From NCBI RefSeq assembly GCF_010092505.1, contig NZ_CP048021.1:1550001-1614000 (forward strand): a DNA stretch of 64,000 nucleotides, in the 5' to 3' direction. Below the pieces are notes generated by a model. It was given only the letters and a program-made list of their open reading frames with translations, did no database searches and had not been told where the DNA came from. The position numbers were made by a program, and so were the translations under genes. This DNA comes from Virgibacillus sp. MSP4-1. Lineage in GTDB: Bacteria; Bacillota; Bacilli; Bacillales; Alkalibacillaceae. Below, piece by piece: positions 19,096 through 28,717 of this stretch; the stretch's first letter is position 1; the number at the start of each line of letters is the position of its first letter.

Positions 19096-20073
19096 TTATT
19101 TATTCAAATATTTCTCATAATCATGGAGGATGCGAATCATTTGATGCTGTTGCTGCCATTTTTCATCTTCTGTAAGGTTTAGCAGCGACTGAATGGAACC
19201 GGATAATGCCTCAGCCTCTTTGGATATGGACTCAGGCTTCTTTTGATACCATTGTTCCATTTTAGTTTTTAGTTCTGAGAAATTACTATCAGGTTGTGAA
19301 AAGAGCGGAACAGCTTCTTCCCAGTAACCCATTCCTTCTTTTACCCAGGCAGCCTCCGCTTCAGAAGTCTCATGTTCTCCACCGACTACTTTCCAGGCCT
19401 TTACGTACGTATCCTTCTCAGGATCAAAACCAAGGCTGTCTATACTTGCTTCCACATTTTTTATATCAGCATCCGTCATAGCTACACCTGCAAATAAATA
19501 ATACTGATCTTTTCTTTGCCAAATATATGGATGTACACCTGAATCCTTAAATATTGCCTGTCTTTCCTCAGCTTTAGCCTGTGTTGAATAAACGCCGACC
19601 TGAACAACCTGTGGTTCATAGCCATCAAATTGGACGACTGTCCCTTGTGAAGCTTCGGTACCATTAGCAGCGGCTGATGTTTCTTCTGCTGAAGGATTAT
19701 CTGTATTCTGTGTACCGCCAGCTTCCTCGTTTTCATCAACCCCAACACCTGAAAGAACTCGTAACATAATAAAACCTAAGAGAGATCCCACTACAATCGC
19801 TGATGTGCCGGCAATTAGGAGCCGTTTCATGCTCGGAATCATAGAAAAAACGGATTTCTTTCCTTTGTAATTTCTCTTTAAAACTTCTATTTTGGGCGGT
19901 TCAAAGTCATAGCCCGTTTTTTGACCTTCTTTAAAGGAGTCTGTTTCACTCGTATTATCTAAAGCAGCAGCCATTTCTTCTTTTACGTTCTCGTCAACGG
20001 AGGATAAATGCTCTTGATCTTCTTTTTCTTTTCCATTAATTCTTATTGAAATATGGTTCTGTTTCTTGTCCAT
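19096..20073 (-). CDS. spoIIB: SpoIIB-like SPOR domain protein
   Basis: Likely SpoIIB, a bitopic protein that localises to the sporulation septum and aids engulfment. A charged cytoplasmic N-terminus of about 85 residues precedes a transmembrane segment at about 86-108, a Thr/Ala/Glu-rich linker, and a SPOR domain at about 155-230 (VVQVGVYSTQAKAEERQAIF, QYYLFAGVAMT) that would bind denuded peptidoglycan. 325 residues, close to B. subtilis SpoIIB. Identity comes from domain plan and from the position next to maf; sequence conservation in the family is low. Confidence 0.85.
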   Translation of the reverse strand: MDKKQNHISIRINGKEKEDQEHLSSVDENVKEEMAAALDNTSETDSFKEGQKTGYDFEPPKIEVLKRNYKGKKSVFSMIPSMKRLLIAGTSAIVVGSLLGFIMLRVLSGVGVDENEEAGGTQNTDNPSAEETSAAANGTEASQGTVVQFDGYEPQVVQVGVYSTQAKAEERQAIFKDSGVHPYIWQRKDQYYLFAGVAMTDADIKNVEASIDSLGFDPEKDTYVKAWKVVGGEHETSEAEAAWVKEGMGYWEEAVPLFSQPDSNFSELKTKMEQWYQKKPESISKEAEALSGSIQSLLNLTEDEKWQQQHQMIRILHDYEKYLNK

Positions 20074-20249
20074 TTTTTCCCCACCTTGACTAGCAAATTA
20101 TACAGCATACAAAACTCATCAAAGTTCTTCTCTGATGAGTTATCCTTTCTATTGCAACTATTACCTTACCACGTCTATGAAAAAAACGTTGTCGGTAATT
20201 GTCTAATCCAATGAGAATTTCATCAAAGATTTCCCCAAAAAATCTACAT

Positions 20250-20602
20250 AAAGTGAGACTTCAATCTATGGGGGGGGGTTAACCCCCCCATAGATTGTTA
20301 GCGAAACTTATCAGGGCCTTACGAGATGTTCTCCCATCTCCCCTATTCACTTTTCATATACCAAGAGGTGGGAGATTACAGATCGTTCTGACGTGGTAAA
20401 GTGAGACTTCAATCTATGGGGGGGTTTAGCCCCCCATAGATTGTTAGCGAAACTTATCAGGGCCTTACGAGATGTTCTCCCATCTCCCCTATTCACTTTT
20501 CATATACCAAGAGGTGGGAGATTACAGATCGTTCTGACGTGGTAAAGTGAGACTTCAATCTATGGGGGGTTTAGCCCCCCATAGATTGTTAGCGAAACTT
20601 AT
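20250..20602 (+). repeat. Tandem array of a structured ~147-bp unit (family B)
   Basis: Two complete units (20250-20397, 148 bp; 20398-20543, 146 bp) and the start of a third (20544-20602) stand head to tail; they differ almost only in G-run length. Each unit opens AAAGTGAGACTTC, forms a near-perfect hairpin CAATCTATGGGGGG / CCCCCCATAGATTG, then holds CCCATCTCCCC and GGTGGGAGATTACAG before the next unit. The third unit resumes after the insertion sequence at 22008-22052. No open frame is seen. The ends match family B copies elsewhere in the window. Confidence 0.9.
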
Positions 20603-21999
20603 GGTTCTCTGTCAAATGTGGTGGTGTGATTTTCACTCCACCATCTCTTTTTACTTCCTAGGCTTTGGGGCATTTTATGCCAAAGCCCTTCTAACCTCTT
20701 GTCGCCACAGTATTTTCTTTTTCAAGCGTTTAAAATCTTTAATTCCATATGACATACGTTTGGCCACTTTAATCGTGTTGTTTACACCTTCAATATATCC
20801 GTTATTGAACGGGTACATAAAGGACTGTAGAATTTCCTGCCTCCAGCGTTTAAATGTCTTCATGACTTTGTGAAATGCTTCAATATTAGAGGCTTTCATA
20901 GCCGATAAACATTCTTCAAATCCTTGGGTCGCTGTGATTTTATCACTTTCTTTAAACCATTGATCGAGCTTGTTTTTTAGTTCATATGCTTCTTTTAATC
21001 GGGGATGAATCTGTAGTAATTGATTTACTTTTTCCTTTTGTTCATCAGTTAATTTATATTGGGATTTCCACAATAATTTTTTGCTTCGCTTCATTCGGAT
21101 TCGTTCATTCTTTTCAAGGTCATGTTGCACTTCTCGCCGCACACTATCCAGCGCCCAATAGACTTGTCGCATAAAGTGAAAACGATCAGCGATGATTAAC
21201 GGATCACCTAAGGCTTTCTGTACTGCTTGTTTGAAGGATCTGGATAAATCCATGACTACGATTTCAACATTACTGGTGTCACAAGATTTTAAATATCTTT
21301 TAATGGTATCTACCTTTCTGTCAGGTAATACATCAATAATCTCTTTATGTTCGATATCAGCTATAACGGTTTGGAATCTTTCCCCACCAGCATCCCCTTT
21401 AAATTCATCAATGGCGATTGCACGGGGCAGCACCTTCTTGGTTTTCATGTCCCTGCGATCGAATATACGCAATAACCTGTTAGAACTCATGCCTGTTAAT
21501 TGTGCAGCAGTCGTGAATGAACCCACAGCTGTGTACGTTAATGCAGTTGTTTGAATCGAGCTTGTGCAACGTTGATACCGGTCCACCATTTGAAGTTTTT
21601 CATAAAAGGTATGCCGGCAATTCACACACAAATACCGCCTCTTTCTCAAAGAGATTTTCACTGGCTTATTTGATACGATTGGCCCCTGAATCTGCTGATT
21701 ACGGTAACTATGGACACGCTTAGTTTTTTCCTTACAGAATGGGCACTTCTGCGTTTTCACTTTCGTATAAAGCTCTACATAAAACTTATCTGGTTCACTA
21801 GTCATATCCCAAACATCTACATGCTTATCTTTAATCCCCAGCATTTCTATGATAAAATGTTTTTGCACTCTTTCCCTCTCCTTTGACCTTTTGTGTGGAC
21901 AACTCTAGGTTAACAAAAGAGAGGGGATTGAGTGTATTTTTTTGTCTTCATTTGAAGTATTGATAATACTGGAGACACCACCACATTTAGTATAGAGCC
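20603..21999 (-). mobile_element. Complete ISL3-family insertion sequence
   Basis: 1397 bp. Terminal inverted repeats are related at both ends: left GGTTCTCTGTC then AAATGTGGTGGTGT; right, read inward, GGCTCTATACT then AAATGTGGTGGTGT. An exact 8-bp target duplication AAACTTAT flanks it (20595-20602 and 22000-22007), the length typical for ISL3. The insertion split the third unit of the tandem repeat. The single gene is an intact transposase. Confidence 0.92.
20675..21868 (-). CDS. ISL3-family transposase
   Basis: DDE transposase of 397 residues, apparently intact. An N-terminal zinc-binding part has CPFCKEKTKRVHSY and YLCVNCRHTF, followed by a helix-turn-helix around residues 95-130 and the catalytic domain with AIDEFKG, VVMDLSRSFKQAV with IADRFHF, and the glutamate in YIEGVNNTIKVAKRMSYG. 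The start is a GTG after AAAGGAGAGGG. Together with the intact ends and exact target duplication this suggests recent insertion. Confidence 0.93.
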   Translation of the reverse strand: MQKHFIIEMLGIKDKHVDVWDMTSEPDKFYVELYTKVKTQKCPFCKEKTKRVHSYRNQQIQGPIVSNKPVKISLRKRRYLCVNCRHTFYEKLQMVDRYQRCTSSIQTTALTYTAVGSFTTAAQLTGMSSNRLLRIFDRRDMKTKKVLPRAIAIDEFKGDAGGERFQTVIADIEHKEIIDVLPDRKVDTIKRYLKSCDTSNVEIVVMDLSRSFKQAVQKALGDPLIIADRFHFMRQVYWALDSVRREVQHDLEKNERIRMKRSKKLLWKSQYKLTDEQKEKVNQLLQIHPRLKEAYELKNKLDQWFKESDKITATQGFEECLSAMKASNIEAFHKVMKTFKRWRQEILQSFMYPFNNGYIEGVNNTIKVAKRMSYGIKDFKRLKKKILWRQEVRRALA

Positions 22000-22052
22000 A
22001 AACTTATCAGGGCCTTACGAGATGTTCTCCCATCTCCCCTATTCACTTTTCA
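22000..22052 (+). repeat. Remainder of the interrupted family B unit
   Basis: After the target duplication the sequence continues CAGGGCCTTACGAGATG and CCCATCTCCCCTATTCAC exactly as in the first two units, then diverges after 22052. It proves that the insertion sequence landed inside a third unit. Confidence 0.88.
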
Positions 22053-22074
22053 AATACTATTTAGCTTTTTGGTC

Positions 22075-22106
22075 AAAAAAACACCTGGTATCTGCACCAG
22101 GTGTTA
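22075..22106 (-). terminator. Terminator of the diguanylate cyclase gene
   Basis: ACACCTGGT / ACCAGGTGT hairpin (22081-22104) overlapping the stop codon, followed by seven T on the minus strand. Confidence 0.85.
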
Positions 22107-23840
22107 CATTTGAATGACTTTCTCATAGGTCGCCACTTTGTTTCGTCCATTATTTTTCGCTCCGACATACATGGCACGATCAGCATGACGAATCAATTCG
22201 CGTGGGTCATCACAATCATTAGGAAATGTTGCCACTCCTATACTCGCTGTAACTTCAATTTTGATAGGGTTTCCAATGTCTGAGATATGCTGCTTAAGTT
22301 CAAAAGGTTCCTCACTGATCACGCGCCGGATATTTTCTGCATGGAAGAGGGCCTCATCTTTTCCCTTTCCTCTCAAAAGAATAACAAATTCTTCCCCGCC
22401 GTATCTGGCAACAATTTCATTCGGAAAGGTGTTTTCAAGGCGTGCGGCCAGTTCCCGGAGAACCTCATTTCCACTTTCATGACCGTATGTATCATTTACC
22501 TGTTTGAAATGATCCAGGTCCAGCAGGATTAAAGATTGGTCCTCGTGCAGACCTTTCGCTTCCATATCCTCAAACAGCTGCTGAATATATTCCTCAAAAT
22601 ATCGGTAATTATAAAGCTTTGTTAATGGACACCTTTCACTCTTCTGTTTTGTCGTTTCATAATGACGGGCATTTTCTATGGCCACAGCGAGATAATTGGC
22701 CAGAATCTCCACTAACATATACTGATATTTTTCATAGGCTCTTTTCCGCTTTGAAGCAACGGTAATGACTCCTACAACTTTCTCATTTCTCCAGATCGGG
22801 ACGGATATGATACTTTCTGCGTCATGTGGCAAAGAAGGATCAGGAAAAATCATATCCCACTTGGTTCGATTTTTATAATATAAACCTTCTCCTCCACCAT
22901 AAACAGTCCCACTGATTCCCTGGAATTTTTTCAAATGGAATGAAGTATGGTGTCCTTGTGGGGTATCCCCCATTACCCGAATGAGAGTTAAACTTTCATT
23001 GGAGTTCAATACATCATAAATGTAAGCATAATCCACATACAACAGCTTACTTACTTCTTCCACAAATATATCCAGGACCTCTTTTACATTCAGTTTCCCC
23101 GTTAGCTTATGCCCAATTTGACTTGTTCTTCTCATGTAATTATTCATTCTTTGGGAAGAGAAATAGTTCTGAATAATGACAGAAAACGTGACAAACGGAA
23201 TTCCAACAAAATAGATGGCTCCAGCCCCCAGTTCGATATACAGCAAATACAGCACATATCCCACAGGTATCGTTAATCCGGAAGTCAGCATGTCCCAAAA
23301 TAAGGACTTGGAAAAGAACCTTTCCCGCTGTGATGTCATATACATTTTGAGCAGGTGCAATAATACCTGATTGGCAAAAATGATTGCTAAAATATATCCA
23401 ATGATAGGAAATTGCTGCTCAAAAGTAAAATCCACTATTTTTTGATGAGTTCCGCCCAATAAATAATATATAGCCGCCCCAATAATAGAAGTTAATAGAA
23501 ACAGAGTTAAGTTGGCAGGGATACGAAATAATTGATCCTTACCAGGTCTAAGTTTAGTGAGCAGGACACATACGGCTATTTGTGTTAATACAATTTCTGC
23601 AAATAAACCAAAGTGTAAGAAAACCGCAAAGCTTATTCCATGAATGAAGAATATGGGAGTGCCTCCAACAATAATGGGAAAAAGGGATACGATACACATT
23701 AGAATGCCAAACGAAACAATATCAAACCATCTGCCATCCAGGTTCACTATGGGGGCAGTTACTTGATAAATGTAGAAAATCAGAGTTGGCCAGATAAGGA
23801 GCCAAAGAATCCAAATCAATAATTTTTTCTGTTTTGTCAT
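22104..23840 (-). CDS. Membrane diguanylate cyclase with GAF and GGDEF domains
   Basis: Predicted to make cyclic di-GMP. The first 225 residues contain six to eight membrane spans of a sensor module; a GAF domain follows at about 245-395 (DIFVEEVSKLLYVDYAYIYD, ESIISVPIWRNEKVVGVI), then a GGDEF domain from about 415 to the end with LILLDLDHFKQVNDTYGH and the active-site RYGGEEFVILL. The inhibitory RxxD motif is absent (FPNE in its place), so product inhibition at that site is not expected. The ATG at 23840 has GGGAG nine bases upstream; the ATG three codons earlier is too close. In B. subtilis this slot between folC and spoIIB holds comC. Confidence 0.9.
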   Translation of the reverse strand: MTKQKKLLIWILWLLIWPTLIFYIYQVTAPIVNLDGRWFDIVSFGILMCIVSLFPIIVGGTPIFFIHGISFAVFLHFGLFAEIVLTQIAVCVLLTKLRPGKDQLFRIPANLTLFLLTSIIGAAIYYLLGGTHQKIVDFTFEQQFPIIGYILAIIFANQVLLHLLKMYMTSQRERFFSKSLFWDMLTSGLTIPVGYVLYLLYIELGAGAIYFVGIPFVTFSVIIQNYFSSQRMNNYMRRTSQIGHKLTGKLNVKEVLDIFVEEVSKLLYVDYAYIYDVLNSNESLTLIRVMGDTPQGHHTSFHLKKFQGISGTVYGGGEGLYYKNRTKWDMIFPDPSLPHDAESIISVPIWRNEKVVGVITVASKRKRAYEKYQYMLVEILANYLAVAIENARHYETTKQKSERCPLTKLYNYRYFEEYIQQLFEDMEAKGLHEDQSLILLDLDHFKQVNDTYGHESGNEVLRELAARLENTFPNEIVARYGGEEFVILLRGKGKDEALFHAENIRRVISEEPFELKQHISDIGNPIKIEVTASIGVATFPNDCDDPRELIRHADRAMYVGAKNNGRNKVATYEKVIQM

Positions 23841-23948
23841 ATACAGCATCTCCCAGACCCTTTTTTAAAGAAACCTTGCTAACAAAACCCCGAATTCGAT
23901 CCTTTCAATAATCAAAAATCCTGAATTCAATGTTTTCAAATATTAAAA

Positions 23949-25262
23949 TTATTTTATCATATTTTTTAAAAAATGTTCAAAATGTTGTCTAACTTTTGAA
24001 ATAAAATATAAAGACCCTGAGATTATGATCAATTCCCGTGCCGGATCAATACGGCCGATTTCCTGCCTGATCGCTTCCTTCCAATCGAATTGATATTCCT
24101 TTTTGGGATGCTGACTCCATTGATATAAATGGTCTGCTTCTGAAGCACGTTCAAAAGAAAAGGATGTAAACACGATTTTCTCAAAATTTTTATCCAATAA
24201 AGGCATGACAGCATCCAGGGATTTATCCTTCATCATAGAAAAGATCAGATTTTTCTTATGGTCGGGATAAAACCGCTGAAGCGTCTGGATGAGTGAAACC
24301 ACTCCTTCTTTATTGTGTGCCCCATCAATAATAACAGGAGGTTTACGGACCAGCACTTCAAATCTTCCCGGCCATGTTGTTTTTTTCAAACCATCTCTGA
24401 TTAAAGCAATATCCGGTTGAATAGAATTTCCGGAACATACAGTTAAAAACGTCTGCAAAGCAAGGGCTGCGTTTTGAATCTGGTGTTTACCTCTCATCTG
24501 AATCATTAGCTCAGGGAAGCTGTATGGGGCTGACTGAAAGGTGAACACTTCTCCTTCCTTATGTATCTGATTATTTCCAATACAGGTGAAATCCTCCCCA
24601 AGCTGACTTATTGGTGCATTCATACTTTCAGCCTTTTCTTTAATAACCTTAAGAGCCTCTGTTTGACCAACCGAAGATATCAGCGGGACATCCCTTTTTA
24701 TAATTCCTGCTTTCTCGGCAGCAATTTGTTTATAGGTATCACCAAGGATATGCGTATGATCAAGTCCAATATTCGTTATAACGGTAGCGATTGGCTGCAC
24801 AATATTGGTTGAATCCAGTCTTCCTCCCAGGCCCGTTTCCCATATTACGAAGTCGAGGGATTGGTCTGCAAAAAAACGGAATGCCATTGCCGTAATCACT
24901 TCAAATTCTGTTGGAGGACCCCATTTTGTCTTTTCCAGGTCTTCACAAAGTGGCTTTATTTTCTCAACGAGCTTAACCATTTCCTTATCAGTTATCGGTA
25001 TTCCGTTGACACTTATCCGTTCATTAAATTTTATCAGATAGGGTGACGTGAAGGTTCCTACTGTAAAATGATGAACTTCTAATAAGTTTCGCAAAAATGA
25101 CAGTGTCGATCCCTTACCGTTCGTTCCAGCGATATGAATACTTTTGATGCGCTGTTCAGGATGACCCAATTTCTCCATCAGCCATTCCATTCGTTCAAGT
25201 CCAGGTCTGATTCCAAATTTTGTACGTTCACCGATCCATTCAATTGCTTCATGATACTCCAT
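23949..25262 (-). CDS. folC: Folylpolyglutamate synthase / dihydrofolate synthase
   Basis: Adds glutamate to dihydropteroate and folates. Motifs: IHIAGTNGKGSTLSFL (P-loop), ISSVGQTEALKV, the Mur-ligase glutamate-binding core ATVITNIGLDHTHILGDT and IDGAHNKEGV. 437 residues from the ATG with GAGGG seven bases upstream; an ATG two codons earlier abuts the Shine-Dalgarno. It lies 90 bases after valS, with a hairpin between, so it may have partly separate expression. Confidence 0.95.
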   Translation of the reverse strand: MEYHEAIEWIGERTKFGIRPGLERMEWLMEKLGHPEQRIKSIHIAGTNGKGSTLSFLRNLLEVHHFTVGTFTSPYLIKFNERISVNGIPITDKEMVKLVEKIKPLCEDLEKTKWGPPTEFEVITAMAFRFFADQSLDFVIWETGLGGRLDSTNIVQPIATVITNIGLDHTHILGDTYKQIAAEKAGIIKRDVPLISSVGQTEALKVIKEKAESMNAPISQLGEDFTCIGNNQIHKEGEVFTFQSAPYSFPELMIQMRGKHQIQNAALALQTFLTVCSGNSIQPDIALIRDGLKKTTWPGRFEVLVRKPPVIIDGAHNKEGVVSLIQTLQRFYPDHKKNLIFSMMKDKSLDAVMPLLDKNFEKIVFTSFSFERASEADHLYQWSQHPKKEYQFDWKEAIRQEIGRIDPARELIIISGSLYFISKVRQHFEHFLKNMIK

Positions 25263-25317
25263 GGTCATTCCCTCACTTTAAGTGAATTCAGTCATTACAA
25301 AAAAATAAAGAGAAAGC

Positions 25318-25340
25318 GGGAGCCCCAATAATCGGCTCCC
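25318..25340 (-). terminator. Terminator of valS
   Basis: GGGAGCC / GGCTCCC stem after valS; a T-rich stretch follows after a short spacer on the minus strand, so it may be leaky and allow folC expression. Confidence 0.6.
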
Positions 25341-25352
25341 ACTGAAGAATAA

Positions 25353-27995
25353 TCAGGATTGCAAGTCCTTTAGCCTCTGTTCAACTTTTTCACGTTTCTC
25401 TTTATAATCTCTGCCCTTTTCTCTTTCCTGTTCCACAATATCCACTGGTGCGTTTTGAACAAATTTTTCATTAGCCAGTTTTTTCTCAACCCGTTCAACT
25501 TCAGAATTCCACTTTTCCCATTCCTTCTTCAGTCGATCAATTTCTTCTTCAATATTTATTAGACCTTCTAAAGGAAGATAAACTTCAGCCCCTGTTACAA
25601 CGGAACTCATGGCTTTTTCCGGAACATCAACGTCTGTATGAATCGTCAAATCACTCGGGTTACAAAAACGTTCCAGATAATGACGGTTCTTTTGAAGTCC
25701 TTCCATAATGTCTTCATCACTTGCTTTAATGAGCATTTGGATTTCTTTGGACATTGGAGTATTTACTTCAGCTCTGATATTTCGAATGGAACGAATAATA
25801 TCCACGAGCAGCTTCATTTCTGAGGATGCCTGCTGATTTGTAAATTCAGAGTTTACAGATGGCCAGTCTGCAATTGTGATGGATTCCCCTTCATGTGGTA
25901 AATGCTGCCATATTTCCTCGGTAATAAATGGCATGAATGGATGAAGCATACGCATCGTCTGGTCAAGAACATAAACTAAAACCGATTTTGTAGTATGTTT
26001 TGCCTGTTCGTCCTCTCCATATAAAGGTAGCTTGGCCATTTCAATATACCAGTCACAAAATTCATCCCAAATAAAGTTATACAAATGACGACCCGCTTCC
26101 CCAAAGTCATATTTATCAATATGCCGGGTTACCTGCTCAATGGTTTCATTCAGACGGGTAAGAATCCATTGATCTGCAACCGATTTTTCACCGGTTAAAT
26201 CAACATCTTCATACTTCATATCCTCCAGGTTCATCAGTACAAAACGGGAAGCATTCCAGATTTTGTTCGCAAAATTCCAGGTAGCCTCAATTTTTTCCCA
26301 GTGGAAGCGTAAATCCTGTCCGGGTGAAGAGCCGGTTGCTAAGAAATAACGCAGGGAGTCTGCACCATACTTTTCTACAACATCCATTGGATCCACACCA
26401 TTCCCCAGGGACTTACTCATTTTCCTTCCTTCTGCATCACGTACAAGTCCATGAATCAGAACATCTTTAAATGGTCTGCGGTTCATAAACTGCTTGGATT
26501 GGAAAATCATACGGGATACCCAGAAGAAAATAATGTCATACCCTGTGACAAGTGCATCCGTTGGAAAATAACGGTTCAGGTCTTTATTGTTTTCATCCGG
26601 CCAGCCCAAGGTTGAAAATGGCCATAGAGCTGAGGAAAACCATGTATCGAGTACATCTTCATCCTGCTCCCAGTTTTCTGAATCCTCAGGTGCTTCCTTT
26701 CCAACATAAACTTCGCCTGTTTCTTTATGATACCACGCAGGAATGCGGTGGCCCCACCAGAGCTGTCGTGAAATACACCAATCTCTGATATTTTCCATCC
26801 AATTTAAATAGGTTTTCTCAAAACGTCCAGGAACAAAATTGACCTTATCCTCTGTCTCCTGTAAGTCAATTGCACCTTTGGCCAGCGGCTCCATATGAAC
26901 GAACCATTGAGTGGACAAATAAGGCTCAACAACGGCTCCACTTCGTTCGGAATGTCCGACGGAATGTGTATGCTCCTCAATGTTGAACAATACGCCTTCA
27001 TCCTGCAGGTCTTCCACCAGCTGTTTACGGCAATCGAAGCGGTCCATCCCCTGATATTTCATGGCATTTTCATTCATAGTACCATCTTCGTTCATAACAA
27101 GGATTCGCTCTAAATCGTGACGATTGCCGATTTCAAAGTCATTGGGATCATGGGCCGGGGTAATTTTAACCGCACCGGATCCAAATTCCATATCTACATA
27201 ATCATCAGCAACAATTTCGATTTCACGCTCGGTAATCGGCAGAATAACCTTCTTACCGATTAAATGCTTGTATCTTTCATCTTCCGGATGGACAGCTACT
27301 GCCGTATCGCCCAGCATCGTCTCAGGTCGAGTAGTGGCAATTTCAATGTGACCCGAACCATCCTTTAACGGATATTTCATATGATAGAAGGCACCCTGAA
27401 CTTCCTTGTAGATAACCTCGATATCGGAAAGGGCTGTCTGAGTAGCGGGATCCCAGTTAATGATATATTGCCCACGGTAAATCAACCCTTTTTCATATAA
27501 GGAAACAAACACTTCTCTGACAGCATTGGAAAGACCCTCATCCAGCGTAAAACGCTCACGGGAATAATCCAGCCCTAAACCAAGCTTTTCCCACTGCTTT
27601 CGAATAAAGGAGGCATATTCTTCCTTCCAATCCCATACCTGTTCAATAAATTTTTCCCGACCAAGATCGTATCGGTTTTTTCCTTCTTCTTTTAATTTCG
27701 CTTCAACCTTTGCTTGTGTTGCGATTCCAGCATGGTCCATTCCCGGCAGCCATAAAACATCATAGCCCTGCATACGCTTATAACGTGTAATAATATCCTG
27801 TAAAGTTGTGTCCCAGGCATGGCCCAGGTGGAGCTTACCTGTAACGTTCGGCGGCGGGATAACCACAGTAAATGGATCTTTGCTTTCATCATCCTTTGCT
27901 TCAAAGAACTTTCCATTTACCCAGTAATCATACCGGCCTTTTTCCACCTCATTCGGATCGTATTTTGGCGGCATTGAAACCTCTTTGTTCTCCAT
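25353..27995 (-). CDS. valS: Valyl-tRNA synthetase
   Basis: Class I synthetase charging tRNA-Val. Rossmann motifs [15 protein letters not shown] (HIGH) and [14 protein letters not shown] (KMSKS) are intact; the editing domain has [19 protein letters not shown]; the C-terminus is the tRNA-binding coiled coil ([20 protein letters not shown]). 880 residues is the normal bacterial length. A T-box leader with a valine specifier precedes it, so it is controlled by uncharged tRNA-Val. Confidence 0.98.
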   Translation of the reverse strand: MENKEVSMPPKYDPNEVEKGRYDYWVNGKFFEAKDDESKDPFTVVIPPPNVTGKLHLGHAWDTTLQDIITRYKRMQGYDVLWLPGMDHAGIATQAKVEAKLKEEGKNRYDLGREKFIEQVWDWKEEYASFIRKQWEKLGLGLDYSRERFTLDEGLSNAVREVFVSLYEKGLIYRGQYIINWDPATQTALSDIEVIYKEVQGAFYHMKYPLKDGSGHIEIATTRPETMLGDTAVAVHPEDERYKHLIGKKVILPITEREIEIVADDYVDMEFGSGAVKITPAHDPNDFEIGNRHDLERILVMNEDGTMNENAMKYQGMDRFDCRKQLVEDLQDEGVLFNIEEHTHSVGHSERSGAVVEPYLSTQWFVHMEPLAKGAIDLQETEDKVNFVPGRFEKTYLNWMENIRDWCISRQLWWGHRIPAWYHKETGEVYVGKEAPEDSENWEQDEDVLDTWFSSALWPFSTLGWPDENNKDLNRYFPTDALVTGYDIIFFWVSRMIFQSKQFMNRRPFKDVLIHGLVRDAEGRKMSKSLGNGVDPMDVVEKYGADSLRYFLATGSSPGQDLRFHWEKIEATWNFANKIWNASRFVLMNLEDMKYEDVDLTGEKSVADQWILTRLNETIEQVTRHIDKYDFGEAGRHLYNFIWDEFCDWYIEMAKLPLYGEDEQAKHTTKSVLVYVLDQTMRMLHPFMPFITEEIWQHLPHEGESITIADWPSVNSEFTNQQASSEMKLLVDIIRSIRNIRAEVNTPMSKEIQMLIKASDEDIMEGLQKNRHYLERFCNPSDLTIHTDVDVPEKAMSSVVTGAEVYLPLEGLINIEEEIDRLKKEWEKWNSEVERVEKKLANEKFVQNAPVDIVEQEREKGRDYKEKREKVEQRLKDLQS

Positions 27996-28149
27996 TTCAC
28001 TTCCTCCTTACTTTTTATCATCTATCATCATGAACATTAAAGGGGCATCCGTCATTTTGGAAAAACATGAATTTCCCCGCAAATAGAGAAATCAATGCTT
28101 ATTCTTTTTCCTTTAAGAAGACAGGGGGGATGCTTTCTTAAAGGATAAT

Positions 28150-28420
28150 AAAAAACCCTTTTCATCCTTATCAAAAGGACGAAAAGGGTTACTTTCGCGG
28201 TACCACCTTTATTTACAGCAGAGCTTCATTGTCTGACTGTACACTTCATCAGAATAACGGTTCAACCGGCTTCTTCTACTCTTGATTCAAAGAAGCTGCA
28301 TCCAGGGCGACATTCCAAGGTAAGAATCCTGGAAAGCGTCTCAGCCTGTCGCTCTCCTCTCTGAAGGTCTTATCCTTGTACTCCTCCCTATCCAAGCATT
28401 TCGTATATTCATTTTATAGT
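28150..28420 (-). promoter_or_regulatory. T-box riboswitch leader of valS
   Basis: The leader contains the T-box core AAAGGTGGTACCGCG (28196-28210, minus strand) pairing with tRNA-CCA, followed by a terminator hairpin AACCCTTTTC / GAAAAGGGTT at 28154-28190 with a T-run. Upstream lie GGGAGGAGTACAAGG and a stem I region; in the expected specifier loop, after CCTTGGAAT, stands GTC (28309-28311), a valine codon. The 5' end near 28420 is approximate. Confidence 0.93.
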
Positions 28421-28528
28421 ATATATTTTAGCCATTCAGTACGTAAAAAGTCAAATGTCTTTTAACACTTTTTCCAATATCTATTCATATTATACGTACA
28501 AATGGTAAAAGAGTGAAGGAGGATCTAT

Positions 28529-28717
28529 ATGGCAAGGTTTTATCGTTACAAACTTCCACCGTGGCTGAGACACATTATTTTTACTATTGAAAAATGCACA
28601 TTACCGCTTATGATTTATCAAATTGTTCGAACGCTTATTATTCCAACAACGCTTGATGTGTTATTAACCGGTGTATTTGTCGGATTGTTCTTTGCCTTTT
28701 ATTTAGAATGGATTTAA
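28529..28717 (+). CDS. Small conserved-looking membrane protein
   Basis: 62 residues, MARFYRYKLPPWLRHIIFTI at the start, then one or two hydrophobic segments (about 28-58). I do not recognise the family. It is likely real: GAAGGAGG stands at ideal distance before the ATG, the composition is that of a membrane protein, and it fits the gap between the T-box leader of valS and ysxE. Its stop codon and the stop of ysxE share the palindrome TTAA, so the two genes converge with a four-base overlap. Confidence 0.72.
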   Translation: MARFYRYKLPPWLRHIIFTIEKCTLPLMIYQIVRTLIIPTTLDVLLTGVFVGLFFAFYLEWI

